The notes beneath the pieces are model-generated. The model worked only from the letters and a program-made list of their open reading frames with translations. It ran no database searches and was not told where the DNA came from. 64,000 nt of DNA from positions 7,124,186-7,188,185 of the forward strand of contig NC_088872.1 of assembly GCF_032884065.1 (NCBI RefSeq), in the 5' to 3' direction. Below are positions 26,626 through 38,930 of the stretch, one piece after another. Positions within the stretch are counted from its first letter, which is position 1. The number at the start of each line of letters is the position of its first letter. A program made the translations under genes and the position numbers. The DNA comes from Artemia franciscana. Taxonomy: Eukaryota; Arthropoda; Branchiopoda; Anostraca; Artemiidae.

Positions 26626-28669
26626 ACTGGCTATGTCTTACTTCAATCATGGTTTTAATCATTTGGGGAAAAGCTACTAATTGGCTATGGAGAAATAAAT
26701 CGTTAAATTCAAAAGTCGTCAAGACAAAAAGGAAATAAGTAATTTCAAAAGCCTAGTAATTTCTTATGACACATTACATCTTCAGCGAGATATATATTAG
26801 ACCATGCTTACATCTAAGAACACACTTTTTAAGATTAGCCGCCGTCATTAACTTTCAAGAAACAAATCACGAAAGAACCGAGTAACCTTGAGGCAACTAT
26901 GAAATAGATCGTAAACAACGAATTACATTAAGGTGAGACACGATATTCTCGCTGCTTCATCTTTTTTAGATTTGGAGTCAAAACGAAGATTATTACAAAG
27001 ACCTTAGATTATATCAAAGGTTGGGCACTAGAACTTCTAATTACCAATCCAACGAGTCTCCTCCAAAGCATATACGACCACTCTTTCTATAAGAATCTTA
27101 TATTCCCCCAAGACACAACTTACAACCCTTGCCCTAAGAGCTGTAGGGGAGGGGGAGTCTTCCTCACAGACATAATTTCCAAAACTTTCGGCTATATCAA
27201 AATGTTGATCGGAAGTATTTGGGGAAATGATGGGCGTGGGATGGGTTAATTCTAGGGTAATTACAAATTTATTACAAAGATCGAAAATTGAGAAAAGAAG
27301 AATATTTTAAAATAAATCATTTAACTGCTAACAATGGTACACTTGACTAAAATAGGTTTCAAGAAGAATAAAATATTTTATTCAATTTATTAATCTGCAT
27401 TTTAACTTTAATTTTCATTTTAACTTATATCTTATATTTTTAATTTGGATATTAATTGCTAATAACTTTAGTGTAATATAATTCATTTGAATTTAATTTA
27501 TTTCAGGACAAAAATTCTGAAAGTGTCAAGTGACCTAAAGAAAAACGTAAAATAGATTGTAAAGAACGAGTTCTGGTAATGTAAGACACGAAAACATCGT
27601 ATCCTACATCTGAGGCAAGTGCTCAGGGATAATCTTCGGGTCCAAAGCACCCCACCCCCAGAAATTCCAATATTTTCGAACTTCTTATTTAAATTATGAA
27701 TTTTTTTTGTTGTTGCTCCCCCCCCCCCTAAAAAGCATATGTGTGTGCCTGCTTCATACTTTCTAGATTTGGAATGATTGTTGCAACGTTTGATGACGTT
27801 TACTCGACGTTTACTCGTTTCTACGAGTTTAGAAACGAGAGACAAAATCATGAAAGTAACCGAAAGCTTCAGTAATCTAAATTTTAGTTAATAGTGAAAA
27901 ACTGAGAAATATACTTCAAATTTTCCAATTGTTATTGACGAAGAGATACTTTGTACAAGAAAAGTTCTTACTTTGTTCTATTCCTCAATCCCTTCCCCCG
28001 TCACCCTAGGAAGAACCTAGAACGCTCTTGGAGAGGGTTGAGCTTAGAGCTAGGAGGTACCTGCTGGTTGGGGTAGGAGGTAGTTTGAATTCCTGAGATG
28101 AATTTCTATTCTGGGTTATTTTGAATTCAATTAGATAATGCAAGCATTAAAGATAAGATAAGCACAATTTTGATGACGTTTCAACTGAAAAAAATTAAAA
28201 CAATTATCTTACATTAATTTACATTTTCTTAGTAACGAAAATGTATTCTTGAAGTCATTTCCTCAAAATATACAGATTCGAAGTTCATCTAACTAGGGAA
28301 CTAACAATATTGCCGAAAAGAGAAGTTGAAAAAAGTTTAATCACACTTTCAGTCTTAATTGAAAGCTTAACTGAAAGTCAAACTGAAAGTCTTGACTGAA
28401 AATTAAAAAAAAAACAAGACTTAGAAAAAAATAATCACAATTACAGCCATCTCGACAGTAATGTTTCCAAATACTTTAGTTTTTTTTTTTAATTTACGAT
28501 TTATACTCCATTTCTTCAAATAAAACAGTTCTATTGGCGTTAAAACATATATTATCTTATCTTGTTCCTAAGATAATTAGAAATTTCTAGGTTTTGAAAA
28601 CATCTCTCCCTTTTTCCTTATTCTCATCTTTCTTCTCATTTTCAGAAATAGGGGAAAGTTGTAGGTTTT

Positions 28670-29085
28670 GGGTTCCCACTTAACTCAGTCCCTGTTTAAT
28701 TCAACGCCATTTAACTTAGCCCGCGCTTAGTTCAACTCCTGATTAACTCAATTCCTGTTTCACTCAATTCTACTCAACCCAGCCCGCATTTTATTTAATC
28801 CCATTTAACTCGACCCCCAAACAATTCATACAAAATTTAATTCAACCCTGTTTAAATGAGCCCATGCACCCCAAACCTTGTTCGTTTCGACCCAGTCCAA
28901 TTCAATCCTCGCAACAGGTTGGATTGAATGGGATTGAGTTGAATGTGGGTTGAGTTAACCTAGGCTGAGTGGCATGGGGTTGAATTGAGTGGGAGTTAAG
29001 TTGAATGCGTATTGAATTGTATGTGAACTGAGTTAAATGGAGTTGATTTCGATCAGGGTTTAGCGGAATAGGGCTGAATTAAACG
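28670..29085. repeat. Large imperfect palindrome of short AACTCAATCCC-type units
   Basis: The left half (28670-28910) is made of TTTAACTCAACCC / TTCAATCCC words. The right half (28915-29085) is made of their complements (GGATTGAATGGGATTGAGTT, GGGTTGAGTTAA). The switch point is near 28912. It behaves as a degenerate minisatellite that inverts at its centre and could fold into a long hairpin. Confidence 0.75.
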
Positions 29086-29434
29086 GGGGTTTGCTCGCCG
29101 GAGCTTTTGATATCAAATTTGCTTCAGCCATATTTTTGATACCTAGAAAATACATATCTTACAAAAGTCCACATATTAATAACGGTAAAAAAAAACTTAA
29201 ACATATTTGTTACAATCCTCTAAAATATGTGTTGTATAACACGCTACTCTTTGAATCACCACATTGCATCACCGCGGCCGACCTGCTTAAGCCTTCAGAT
29301 TTATTTTCAAAGGAATGTAGACTTTCAACATCTTTTTTGTTCAAAATAATGCTTTTTACATCATTAGGGTGATGAATAAAGTCTTAGAACTAAATAAGAG
29401 TTTAAATCAAAATTATAAAATACATATTACTTAC

Positions 29435-29685
29435 CAATTGGTAAGTTATTTGACAATACAACTGTATTTGAACTGGAAGAGAAGGCTGGTACATTATCGT
29501 TCACATCTGATACTGAAATGACTAGACTAGCTGTTGCTGACAACATATTTGCTGGGTTGCTATCGGTTGCCATTACTAGCAAGTTGTAAGTTGTAACTGT
29601 TTCTCTATCAAGGGACGCATGCGTTGATACAATGCCCGTTTCGGGGTCAATTTTGAAAGCAGCATGATTTCCAACAAGTGAATAC
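29435..29685 (-). CDS. ft: Fat protocadherin exon: cadherin repeat
   Basis: 251 nt, phase 2 in and phase 1 out. Acceptor is ttctttag/GTATTC and donor is CCAATTG/gtaagt. It encodes YSLVGNHAAFKIDPETG, LDRETVTTY, SVSDVNDNVPAF and then the first strand of the next repeat (SSSSNTVVLSNNLPIG). The adhesion-repeat motif normally reading xENxPxG is here LSNNLPIG, a divergent form. It joins the giant exon at Gly (G/GT), giving LPIG/SFVFGAKAQDLDIG. Confidence 0.93.
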
Positions 29686-30704
29686 CTAAAGAAGAGGGGA
29701 ATACGATCAAAGATATTGAAACATATGCTGAAATACAAGAAAAGGTAAGTGGGGTCTTCAGGCCCCCGAAGTCAAAAACACATTCACTAACCTAGGCCCC
29801 CGAACTCAGAAACCTTTTCACTAACCTTCTGTTGAAAACTTCAATAACTACTTCTAACATGAAGGGTTTCCACTCATTCGGGTCTTCAGAAGATCAGCGA
29901 AAGGTAGTTTAGTTTTTTTTTCTGTTCTGAGTATTTTTTTGCGAAAATGGTGTTTGAGCTGTCCTGTGCTACCGACCAGTGGGCCTGTCGAGGGGGAGGG
30001 TATAAACCTTTTTTCTTTGCATTTAGTACACAAAGCTTGAATCTATCTGTTGTTCCTTGCTACTTCGACAAATTAGTAAAAAGTATTTTTTCTTTGGACA
30101 TTAGCCAATCTCTAGAACTCGACGATTTTATAAGGTTCTTGGTGGGTAAGTAAGATAGTAAAACATATTTTCTTTAAGCTCCATATCACACCTGTAAAGA
30201 GAGAGAGATTGGACTATTCGCTGAGAATGGTAAAAAAATTGTATTCTTATTTCTGTAACACGAAAAATACTAAATTGCGAAACCATAAAAATTTGTAACA
30301 TACTACAAATTTCTACCCACATTTCTTTCTTTTTTTCCTTTTTGCATCCGCTTCTCTCTCTATGAATTTTTCTTCCACTTTTCATTTCACCATTCGCTTC
30401 ATTTCAATTATCCACCTTTCTTCCTTTCTCATTTTCATGTACACATATACTGAATATTTTTTCGTTAAGACTCACATGCATGTAAGACTCTGTACAAGTT
30501 TCTACAATAAATTATGTCAGGAAAATGAAATTCAATAGTAAAAAGCAAATAGTTTCAATAAAATGTTGGAAAATTTATGTTTTGCAAGACAAGGACCACG
30601 GAAAGGGGTTTTTCTAGGAGATTGTAATTTTTGTTTTGTCGGTTATGGTGATTCCGACGGTGAAGTTTTAATATCGATCACACACCATTTTTGAGAGGTT
30701 TCGG

Positions 30705-30860
30705 CAAGCCCGTATCCAAGGGGAAGGGATTTGAACCCTTCACCCCGAAATGTTTGTCCGACTAGTAAAAACGTAACAAAAATGAATATAAAACAATTTT
30801 TTGCGTTTTTCTAGTACCCCCCGAAGGAAAACTTTTTATAACCCTCCTCTCGAGAAATGA
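30705..30860. mobile_element. MITE related to 8958 and 61677, right end lost
   Basis: It begins CAAGCCCGTATCCAAGGGG and continues with AAAACGTAACAAAAATGAAT and CGAAGGAAAACTTTTTATAA, matching the body of the copy at 61677. No right terminal repeat was found. Confidence 0.5.
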
Positions 30861-31440
30861 ACAAGACTGTATTTTGATACCGCGTACCATTTAATGTGCT
30901 TATGCTGACATTTTAGCATTTTTATGAAACTAGTGATTTTTCTGAAAAAAAGGGAGGGAGGTAGCATTTATCTTAAGATACCAGTCGGCAAGAGGCTCAA
31001 GACACCTTCCCCCGCACGAAAGTGCCAAGTGAACACTGTTTGGCGAACAAATCCTATGAACATTACCATCCTTGCCCTAAATTCCACCAGGCATTTCATT
31101 AGCTTCAGCCAAGATTTTAGTATTTTATATGAAACTCGAGATACTTGATTCGACAAAAACTAAGATGCTGATTAGACGCTCGCTGATTCGATAAAAATTC
31201 GATTCTGTTATTGCAGCATTCATTAACGATTGGCCGCCATAATGACAAAAAAGGTTGGTGGTTATTAATGAAATTCTTTTAACGCTGGCTTTGCCGGAAC
31301 AACAACTCAATATCTAACTCACAAAATAAAAAAGACATACCCAACTAACGTTACCAGATGTCCAGTACAAAATAACGCAATCAATTAAATAAGAGTTAAC
31401 GGAACAATTTTTAGAGCACAAAGGCCGAGATATCTTAGCT

Positions 31441-32138
31441 CAGGCACGTACGCAAGAATTTTCTTCGGGGGGGGGGCAAAACCTTCGAAACAGCAGATAT
31501 AAAGTAGCACTTTTTTATTTAGTAATGCAAAAAGCACGTATATCGGAAAATATAGATAAACATTAATCCGTAGTATTGTAGCGGATGAGGGGAAGAAGAC
31601 TGAAGCCTCAAAAGTACGTTTTAGGCTCAGGTTATGTTCATAGCGATTTAGAACCAGTGATGTATCATTTATATCCCACTGAAAGGGAAATTTTATGGTT
31701 AACAGTGCAATATGGGTGCTGTGGGGGGTAGTTCTTCTATTGCAAAAACGTAGATTTTAATTAAAAATTATAGTTTCCAAAATTGATCCATTAAAAGCTG
31801 TACTTTATCCTGAAAAGGGGAGAAAAGGCCCTAATATCAAGGATAATTCTATTTTGCTTTGGAAAGCAAACTCTCTTTACAAAAAGATATGACTGTACAA
31901 TTGCTTATTACTTCAAAGAGGGTAAAAAGTTAGACAGAAAATGGATTAATAATTGGGCAGTGACTTGACCGGATAATTGCATGCTGTAAAATCTCCCAAA
32001 AAAGGCTTCACACATGTATCTAGATTCTTAATAAATGTCCTATTTTTGCCAGAAATCCCAAGAAACCATGGGGAAATTAAACATTACACAAAATCTCGAG
32101 GGGGGGCGGACCCGAAGAACCCCCTGCGTACGTGCCAG
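31441..32138. mobile_element. Non-autonomous hAT-like element, 698 bp, perfect 8-bp target duplication
   Basis: TCTTAGCT flanks it exactly on both sides (31433-31440 and 32139-32146). The left end CAGGCACGTACGCA and the complement of the right end CTGGCACGTACGCA form a near-perfect terminal inverted repeat. It extends imperfectly into TTTCTTCGGG. The interior has no coding frame above 60 codons. The 8-bp duplication and CAGG-type ends indicate the hAT superfamily. Confidence 0.88.
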
Positions 32139-32649
32139 TCTTAGCTAAATAACCTAAAAAAGGTGTATTTAAATATGATTCAACGTTCATAAAAATGTAT
32201 TTTTAAGTTCTCATGCTTTACTTTATTTCAAATTTGCTTAAGTGTGAAGAATTGAAAATGCAGCTATCTAAAAAATTGCCGAAATGGCTCAAATACACCT
32301 CGTACGGCAACACTGTGTCCCAAAAGACTCAAAGACAGAATAAATTCATGTAAAATTCAAAAACCTCATGCTGTGCTAACAGAGACACGAACTGTCGATC
32401 AATGAACACGTCACAGTCTGTGACTGGTTTTTTCTCCGATTTATTTAACTTCACGCCAGGGGCTCGCCTCTTTTTTAAGGAAGAAAAGTATTCAAAATTA
32501 AACTACTCAGACATGAAATGTATTTCCTAAGGCTAGTGATTATTATGTCTTTACTATACAAAATAATACAGCGTATTTTTTCGGATGCTTTTGTTTTCTG
32601 TAGTAAATATTTTCGACCATGCTGCTTCCGCAGAGCCTTTGGTTGGTTT

Positions 32650-32930
32650 CAGAGGATCACGGAAAAACGGAATGGCTAGTACACGTTCTGTGAGTGAAGG
32701 ATGACAGATTGCACAGGATCGTCCCTGTCGGGCAACCGTCCAGGGCCAAACGAAAAGCTTTTCATCCCGAAATGGGATGGAAGAATTTTGTAAGGAGAGA
32801 TGTAAGAGAAATAGAAACTTCTTCGGAGGGTGGCTTTGGATAGATTGGGATGGAGGAGGAGTGTGCATAGCTCTGTTGGCATCAGTTGACTTGGTGTTGT
32901 AGTTAATTAGTAATAGTAGTAGTAGTTTTG
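32650..32930 (+). mobile_element. LINE 3' end remnant with (AGT)n tail
   Basis: In a plus frame the residues read DDRLHRIVPVGQPSRAKRKA and GWKNFVRRDVREIET. After a one-base shift they read VALDRLGWRRSVHSSVG. This is the usual C-terminus of a LINE reverse transcriptase (basic linker, W, D-R, A-DR--WRRS). An AGT/AAT repeat at 32908-32927 follows as the 3' tail. It matches the remnant at 4499-4675. Confidence 0.6.
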
Positions 32931-33734
32931 AGAACGACGCCGGAGTACCAAGGACAGTGAAAATGAAAGCTGACTTTTTTTTATTCGTTATATGGAAACT
33001 TAAAAAACCATTTTTAAATTAATTTAATTTTTTTCGTAAGATAGAAATTCAACTTTTAGAGGAAAAAAACCTCCATAGTGCGTTTTTTGGTAGTAGCGGG
33101 CGCCAAATTGAAAAAAAAGAAGAAACAAATTAAAAAAAAATTGGCAGACAAATTAAATTTTTTTGGCCAAATTAAAAAAAAATAATTTGATGGGTGTCAA
33201 ATTAAAAAAAGAAAAAGAAGAAACAAACAAGGTTGAAAATGAATAAGAGGAGAAGGAGACTAAGTGGACTAAGGAGACTAAGGAGGTTAAGGAGACTAAG
33301 GAGGAAGTGGAGTAAACTGAAAAATTTACATTCAAACGAAAAAGAACCATGAAAAAAGAACGACTGAAGCAAAGGTTCCGCTCTCATCCCCCTAAATTAT
33401 GAACTCTTTGACTATATGATAAAATAATTAAATACGCTATAAACTTCCTTCCCATCCCAAAGAAGTCGTATTTCTTTATTAATGGTATATAACTGCACAA
33501 TTAACTCAGTAGGGACACTAATTAGAGGGGAGGCAGGGGCGGGGGACATTTGCCCCCTAGATTTTGAAACATTTTGTTTCTGTGTTTCATTTGAAAAATT
33601 AAAAAGAAACAAGAACGTCCACGTAGATACCAGAAATATCTTTTTGAATCTTCAGGGAAAAAGTAAAAAAAAAATAAATATACATCCCCCCCTAAATTTT
33701 CGTGAATGGTCACCACTTTGACTGAGAAGGGTAA

Positions 33735-33955
33735 AAGATTTCACAGTGGGTTGTTGCTCTGCCCAGCAATACTGGACCCGGGGTTTGATTCCAGCTGCCG
33801 CGAGGTTTGACGACAACCTTGTTATCTATCCTTGTAAAAAAGGCCCAGCAAGTGAAAGGTTGATTTGACCTCCTATGTGCTATCAATGGCTCCGTATGAA
33901 AGTCTAAACGAAAATGGAAGACCCTAATCAATTGTTTTTCTCTTTGGCTGGACTC
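33735..33955 (+). mobile_element. tRNA-derived SINE
   Basis: Polymerase III signals are spaced as in tRNA. The A-box-like stretch is TCACAGTGGGTTGTTGCTCT (33741-33760). The B-box-like word is GGTTTGATTCC (33782-33792), in a paired CTGG/CCAG arm. A body unrelated to tRNA follows (GACGACAACCTTGTTATCTA, then GGCTCCGTATGAAAGTCTAA). The right end is not defined. Confidence 0.6.
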
Positions 33956-35034
33956 AAACAAGGATCAACGTGGCATAAGCAAATATTGACACAAGGAGTA
34001 AAACAGCTAATAAAGAAATTTAACTTAGACAGTGAAGTTTCGGCAAACCGTTTTATGATTTTAAACTAAACGACCTCAGAAAACAGTTTTGTAAATTGTG
34101 AATTCAACATTTTGTTTGCCCACTTCCCTTTAAAGGCTCACCTGAAGGCATTTTGAAATGCCATTTGATCACGTGTTTATTTCTGAATCTTCTAAAGTTT
34201 TGGCAAAAACAAAATATAAATTATAATAAAATTAATAACCCTTTTCTCCAAAACCTTTTTCTCCAATTTTCTCCATTTTCTCCATTAAAGTTTGCAGCAT
34301 TAAAACTGCAAACTTTAAAATTAATCCGCTTCACCGATATAATAACATCAAAGCATCAACCAGTTTCAGGTAATACTTAAATATCCCCGCCCCCCATGGA
34401 AAAATACTTTTTGAAAAATTTCCCCTCCTCCAACAGGAAATTCCATCTGTGGATAATTTCCAGCGTATGCAAAACTGAGCAGCTGAAGAGAAAGCATACC
34501 AAATAATGAAGAAAAGAAGGAACTTTGGAATATTCAATCTAAATTCCAAAATATAGGCAGAACGCATGAAAATTAATATCCTATAGTATTTATTTTTATA
34601 TTTTTATTCTTTTCAATTCTTCTCTCTTAGGTTTCGGGGGGTATGAGTAATCATGACGGTAAGATAAAGTTAAAGAAAATCATTTGAAAATAGATATAAC
34701 AGGATAGATAATAGATATAGTGCAGAGATATTACAGTCTGGAACTATGAAGTACGAGTAAATACTACGCGCGGGCTTGGTCTGGTACCGACCAGAGGCGC
34801 TACTATCCAAATTGTTTTTGATGGGGGGGGGGAATGGATTTTACCAAATAGCTGGCCAAGTTTACCAACTGATTTGGGCAATTATGCATATTATGGATTA
34901 TTTTGTGATATTTAAATACTACAAACTTAATAAACAAGTATAAACTATACTTCCAAGTTTTGAATATTCACTATTAGGGGGTATGGTTTTACCCCCAAAT
35001 AGTTCACTCCAATAATTCCAGTGTGCGTAAATAT

Positions 35035-35160
35035 CAGTGGCGGTTTTGGCTTCTCTTGCACCTGGGGCAAAATCTAACGCCCCCCCCCTGTCACCCAAAA
35101 AATGTAAGTAAGACCAAACAAAATTTGAATACAAAGTACAACAAAAAAACATTAAAATTG
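35035..35160. mobile_element. Single hAT-like terminus
   Basis: CAGTGGCGGTTTTGGCTTCT followed by CACC-GGGGC, a C-run and GTCACCCAAAAAATGTAAG. This is the same arrangement as the complemented right end of the 42583-43333 element and the left end at 48779. I could not find the partner end, so the size is unknown. Confidence 0.5.
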
Positions 35161-35671
35161 ATTAAATTCAGTCTACTTACTTTTGTTTTCAAGGAATGGT
35201 GACCAATACGCAATAAAGAGCCTTTATGGGTGCCTTCGGAAAGGTCTCCAAAGGGGGGGATGCAAGCCTACATAAGTCTCTCTAGGAACAAAGGAGGACC
35301 AAATTATATTTTTTTTTTTATCTCAGTCTTTCACAATCTTTTAATTCAATTTTTTTTCAAGGGCATCAATATTTTTATTTCCGATAGGAGGCATGCTCAC
35401 AATATTTTTTTCTGATGGGGTTAGAGGTGGAAAAATACCCTTGGTCGAAAAAAGGTGTCATATATTCATGTAAATTACTATACAATTTGGCATTTGGGAT
35501 TTATTTTTAGCTTTCCCAAAGGAGGAATGTCTCCATCTGATGGCACAAGGTGGGTGACTTCTGTTCGTTGTTAATTTATTGGGCTTTTTTCTGCTAATTC
35601 TCAATTTAGTATTCTGTAATCAGCTAACATTTAGTAATAACAGCCATAACGGAGAGTATTTATTTGCGATT

Positions 35672-36400
35672 CTAGGGGACATGTGAGTCTTCTTTTCTGC
35701 CTACGTCAATGCCATGACGTGGGAACTGGCATCCGAATCGCCAATTCTGTTTCTAACCAACAGGGTTTTAGCTGCTTTTTGTTGTCCCATTGCTAGAATT
35801 CTTTCATATAAATATAAAGGTCCAATGTAAAAAATTTAAATAACATTCAAAAAACTATGGCCAATAAAAAGATGCAAAATTTAGGGGACGGGTGTTGATC
35901 CCCTCTCCTCCCTATTTCTCTGGCGAGAAGTGGGAACCTGTATATGAATCACCAATTCTATTTCTAACCAACGGGGTTTGATCTGCTTTTTTGTTCTTCC
36001 ATTGCTGGAACTCCTTCATATACCCAATGTAAAAAATATATATAAAATAACATTCAAAAACTATGGTAAAATAAAAAAAGCATACCAAATTTAGGGGACG
36101 GGTGTGGATCCCCTCTCCTCCCTATTTCTCTGGCAAGAAGTGGGAACGTGCATATGAATCAACAATTTTGTTTATAACCAACAGGATTTAAGCTGCTTTT
36201 TTCTTGCCCCGACGTAAAAAAAAGCATAAAATAATATTCAAAAATTATTGAAAACTCGGGACGGGTGTGAATCCCCTTTCCTCCCTATTTCTCTAGCGAG
36301 ACGCTGGAACCTGCATCTGAATCACCAATTATATTCACAACCAACATGGTTTGTGCTGTTTTTTCGTAGTTTTATTGCTTTAAATTCCTCCAAAGTTACA
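35672..36400. repeat. Tandem array, four degenerate units of ~165-212 bp
   Basis: Words such as GGGACGGGTGTGGATCCCCT, TCCTCCCTATTTCTCTGGCG, GTGGGAACCTG and AATCACCAATTCTATTTCTA recur. Unit starts lie near 35672 (diverged), 35881, 36093 and 36257, and the third unit is shortened. Confidence 0.8.
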
Positions 36401-36801
36401 ACTATTTGCGTCTAACCTTTGCAGAGTCATTAAGACCGACTGAAAATTGTTTAGTTTAAGTTTGTACTCTTTTTATTGCTGGTATTACCAAACATGCTCT
36501 CCGTTCTTTTGTGTTCTTAAAAGACACGAATCTTAATAACTATAAGCTATTTGCAAAATGTCTTATGAAGAAATTTTTTACGATGTGAAGCATTGTAAGA
36601 AGAAAAGTTTAGCCTGCAATATTCAACATTTTTTTATTCTATATTGTGACTGAAGTGTTTCTTTTTATTTTTCATAACACGTAAAAAAAAACTAACCCTA
36701 TTTAAAAGGCTAGTTGTAACAATTGTAAAAAAGATAGGCAAGCTGACGCACAGATTTCAGATGATACTAAGAAAATATTCTCTAATTGTTACCATTTCTA
36801 A

Positions 36802-36956
36802 CAAGGTCGTATTCAGGATTTTGTTGGGAGGGGGGGAATACAAAAATAGCTTCACAGAACGCATCAACAATTTGTTTATATGCATATTGTTACTTTTTTA
36901 CGAGTTTGGATGGAGGGGGGTTCATACCCGGTAACCTCCTCCTCGATACAGCCTTT
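36802..36956. mobile_element. MITE-like element with inverted ends
   Basis: The left end CAAGGTCGTATTCAGGA and the complemented right end AAAGGCTGTATCGAGGA resemble the 8958 family. The flanking 8-mers do not match convincingly, so the boundaries are tentative. Confidence 0.45.
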
Positions 36957-37694
36957 AACTTCAATATCATCATCTGCAGAGATAGCTATTCTTTAACTGT
37001 TAATACTGGGAAAGGTGGACGGAAGGACGCGGACTCACGAAAAGTTAGCTATTTGTTAACTGCTTGCTTTGACTAGAATATGGGAGGGGGTAGAGGAACA
37101 AGGATTTCTTTATTTGTACGCTCATATCACAATTTATTAGGTTTTCTGTTCTTTGGATGTTACCCTTTTGCTAGTCTTGATCCTGCTCATATTATATCCG
37201 TCATTAAAAGAACGATTCTCAATTATCACATAACCCAGAGTCATCGGGCTATTTTCCTCAATCCAGAAAACCTGAATTCTGAAAATACAGAAATAATACT
37301 GGGGATGCATATTGAGCCTGAATAACGGTGCTCGATGTGTTCATTTTGGCCATTTTCAACGCTGTTCTAATGGCTAATGATTCGTCCGTTAAGGTATATT
37401 CTCCCTTTGGAGTTGACGACTTATTCCGCTAGGAGGCCGCTCATATCAAATTTCTTAGTTTTCACCAGCGTAGTTAATTGGTAGAAAATAAATAATATGG
37501 AAGTTACTGTTGAAGGTAGCTCACTGTTAGGTTAATTAAAAACAAAACTGAGCATCGCAGCCAGCTTGAGCAGCCAAAGGATACTGGTTTGTTGCAACAT
37601 CTATACGGAAAGAAGAGAGACTACATTTGTCCATCTCAAATGCAGAAAAGGCAAAAAGCTTTGTAAGTTGATACTACCTTAAAAAACACTAACT

Positions 37695-37770
37695 AAACAC
37701 GTACTAACGTCACTAACGTCAGACGTTAGTACTTAGTGACGTTACATACTGACGTTAGTACTAACGTCAG
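37695..37770. repeat. Cluster of direct and inverted TACTAACGTCA words
   Basis: ACTAACGTCA or its complement TGACGTTAGT appears several times in 75 nt. It forms several alternative hairpins. Confidence 0.7.
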
Positions 37771-38930
37771 AGCACTTGTTTTCTTTTGAACTTGTTCATA
37801 AAGCTTAGTGCAGCTGTTACCTGACTTCAAGAAAGTTTTCATCCTCCCCTCTTAATGACAAGATTTTTCTTTAAGCTCTCAATATCTGCAGTTGTACCGA
37901 CTTTTCTATTCAAATTTTATAAATTTATTGCAAGTACCTTACAACAAAAGAATTTCTTCTCCTTAAAAATCCACAAATTTTTAGCAATATATAGTAGAAA
38001 GTGTCCGCTTTGCTTCATAATTATATTTTTTTAGGGTATTTGCTCCTTCCTGACTAGGAAGTTTCAAGAGACGAATATAAACAAGAATGCACTGTTCAGT
38101 GGTAGATTCCCAGCTTCGACTGTGCTTCACACCCGACAATCCTGTTCTATTCGATAGAATTCAATTCTTTAATTAACAACAGCACTAAAAAAAAAACTTC
38201 TTATGCCAACGTTTTTAAAATTGAAATTAAAGATCTTGTTCAACTTTCAAGAAAGCACATACTTTTTAAATTGAAAACCCTAATCAGTCTGCATGAAAAT
38301 ATCATCAGCATATGGTTTTTGCAACACGTAAAGGTACTTTTGATGGGTTGAACAGGGCAAAGACTAGTTGTGGTTTTTTGTTCAGTCAAATACGTCCCTA
38401 GGAATTTTCTGACCAACAGATGGGAGTTTGAGGGAAAATAAAGGGACAGAAGTGTCATTAAATGGTCGACCTTAATCTCCAACGTTAATTGAACAGTTAT
38501 TTCTTTGTTGTTGCGCTAATCTATTTTCTTGTCCATTGTTCAAATACAATCTTGTTCAAGATGGCTATAAGCATTTGCATGACCAGTAACCTAGCTTGTT
38601 TGGGTGGTACGTAATATTATAAAAGTATAGTTTTTAGGCTCAGATATTTATATTTCAAATGTATTACAACTTATTCTTTACCTGGGATAGGTATCCACCG
38701 AAGATTAAATAAGATTCCATCAGACTCGTCAATTGGGATAACAAGGAAGCGGTATTTTCACCCTGGCCTTTTGCTTTTTTGGCATGGTCACTGAACAGAT
38801 CGGAAAACAACATAATTCTCCTCCCCTCCCCCCGATTGAAAAATAAGTTTTGCCTAGAGTATGTAAGCTTATAATTTTTGTTCCAGGGGAGGGATCCCCG
38901 AGCATTAAATAAGGTCATACAGGCACCTAC

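Larger units (their letters stand above)
24240..29434 (-). other. Fat intron before the giant exon
   Basis: 5.2 kb. It contains a near-complete copy of the fold-back family (25165-26330), an hAT-like insertion with a perfect 8-bp duplication (26457-26625), and a large imperfect palindrome of AACTCAATCCC-type words (28670-29085). A diverged direct repeat lies at 26865-26960 / 27525-27620 (AAATAGATYGTAAASAACGA). No gene was recognised. Confidence 0.7.
29686..38930 (-). other. Fat intron, 9.2 kb
   Basis: It contains a truncated MITE (from 30705), a 698-bp hAT-like element (31441-32138), a LINE 3' end (32650-32930), a SINE (33735-33955) and a single hAT-like end (35035). A four-copy tandem array (35672-36400), a MITE-like element (36802-36956) and a small palindrome cluster (37695-37770) follow. 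Open frames of 60-96 codons at 29947, 36786 and 37080 encode nothing I recognise. Confidence 0.7.

Noticed and set aside
30720..30745. Perfect pol III B-box on the minus strand (GGTTCAAATCC)
   Set aside because: It lies inside a MITE copy, and the other copies of that MITE lack it. No A-box lies at tRNA spacing.
33507..33720. Possible MITE (CAGTAGGGACACTAATT ... CACCACTTTG)
   Set aside because: End similarity is weak and the best flank match is 5 of 8.
35672..36400. Regularly spaced repeats considered as a CRISPR array (also 13005-14700 and 40928-41690)
   Set aside because: Whole units repeat with no unique spacers, in a eukaryotic intron.
36786..37325. Two consecutive plus-strand frames of 96 and 81 codons
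   Set aside because: No recognisable domain. The first overlaps a MITE-like element, and base use looks like the surrounding intron.
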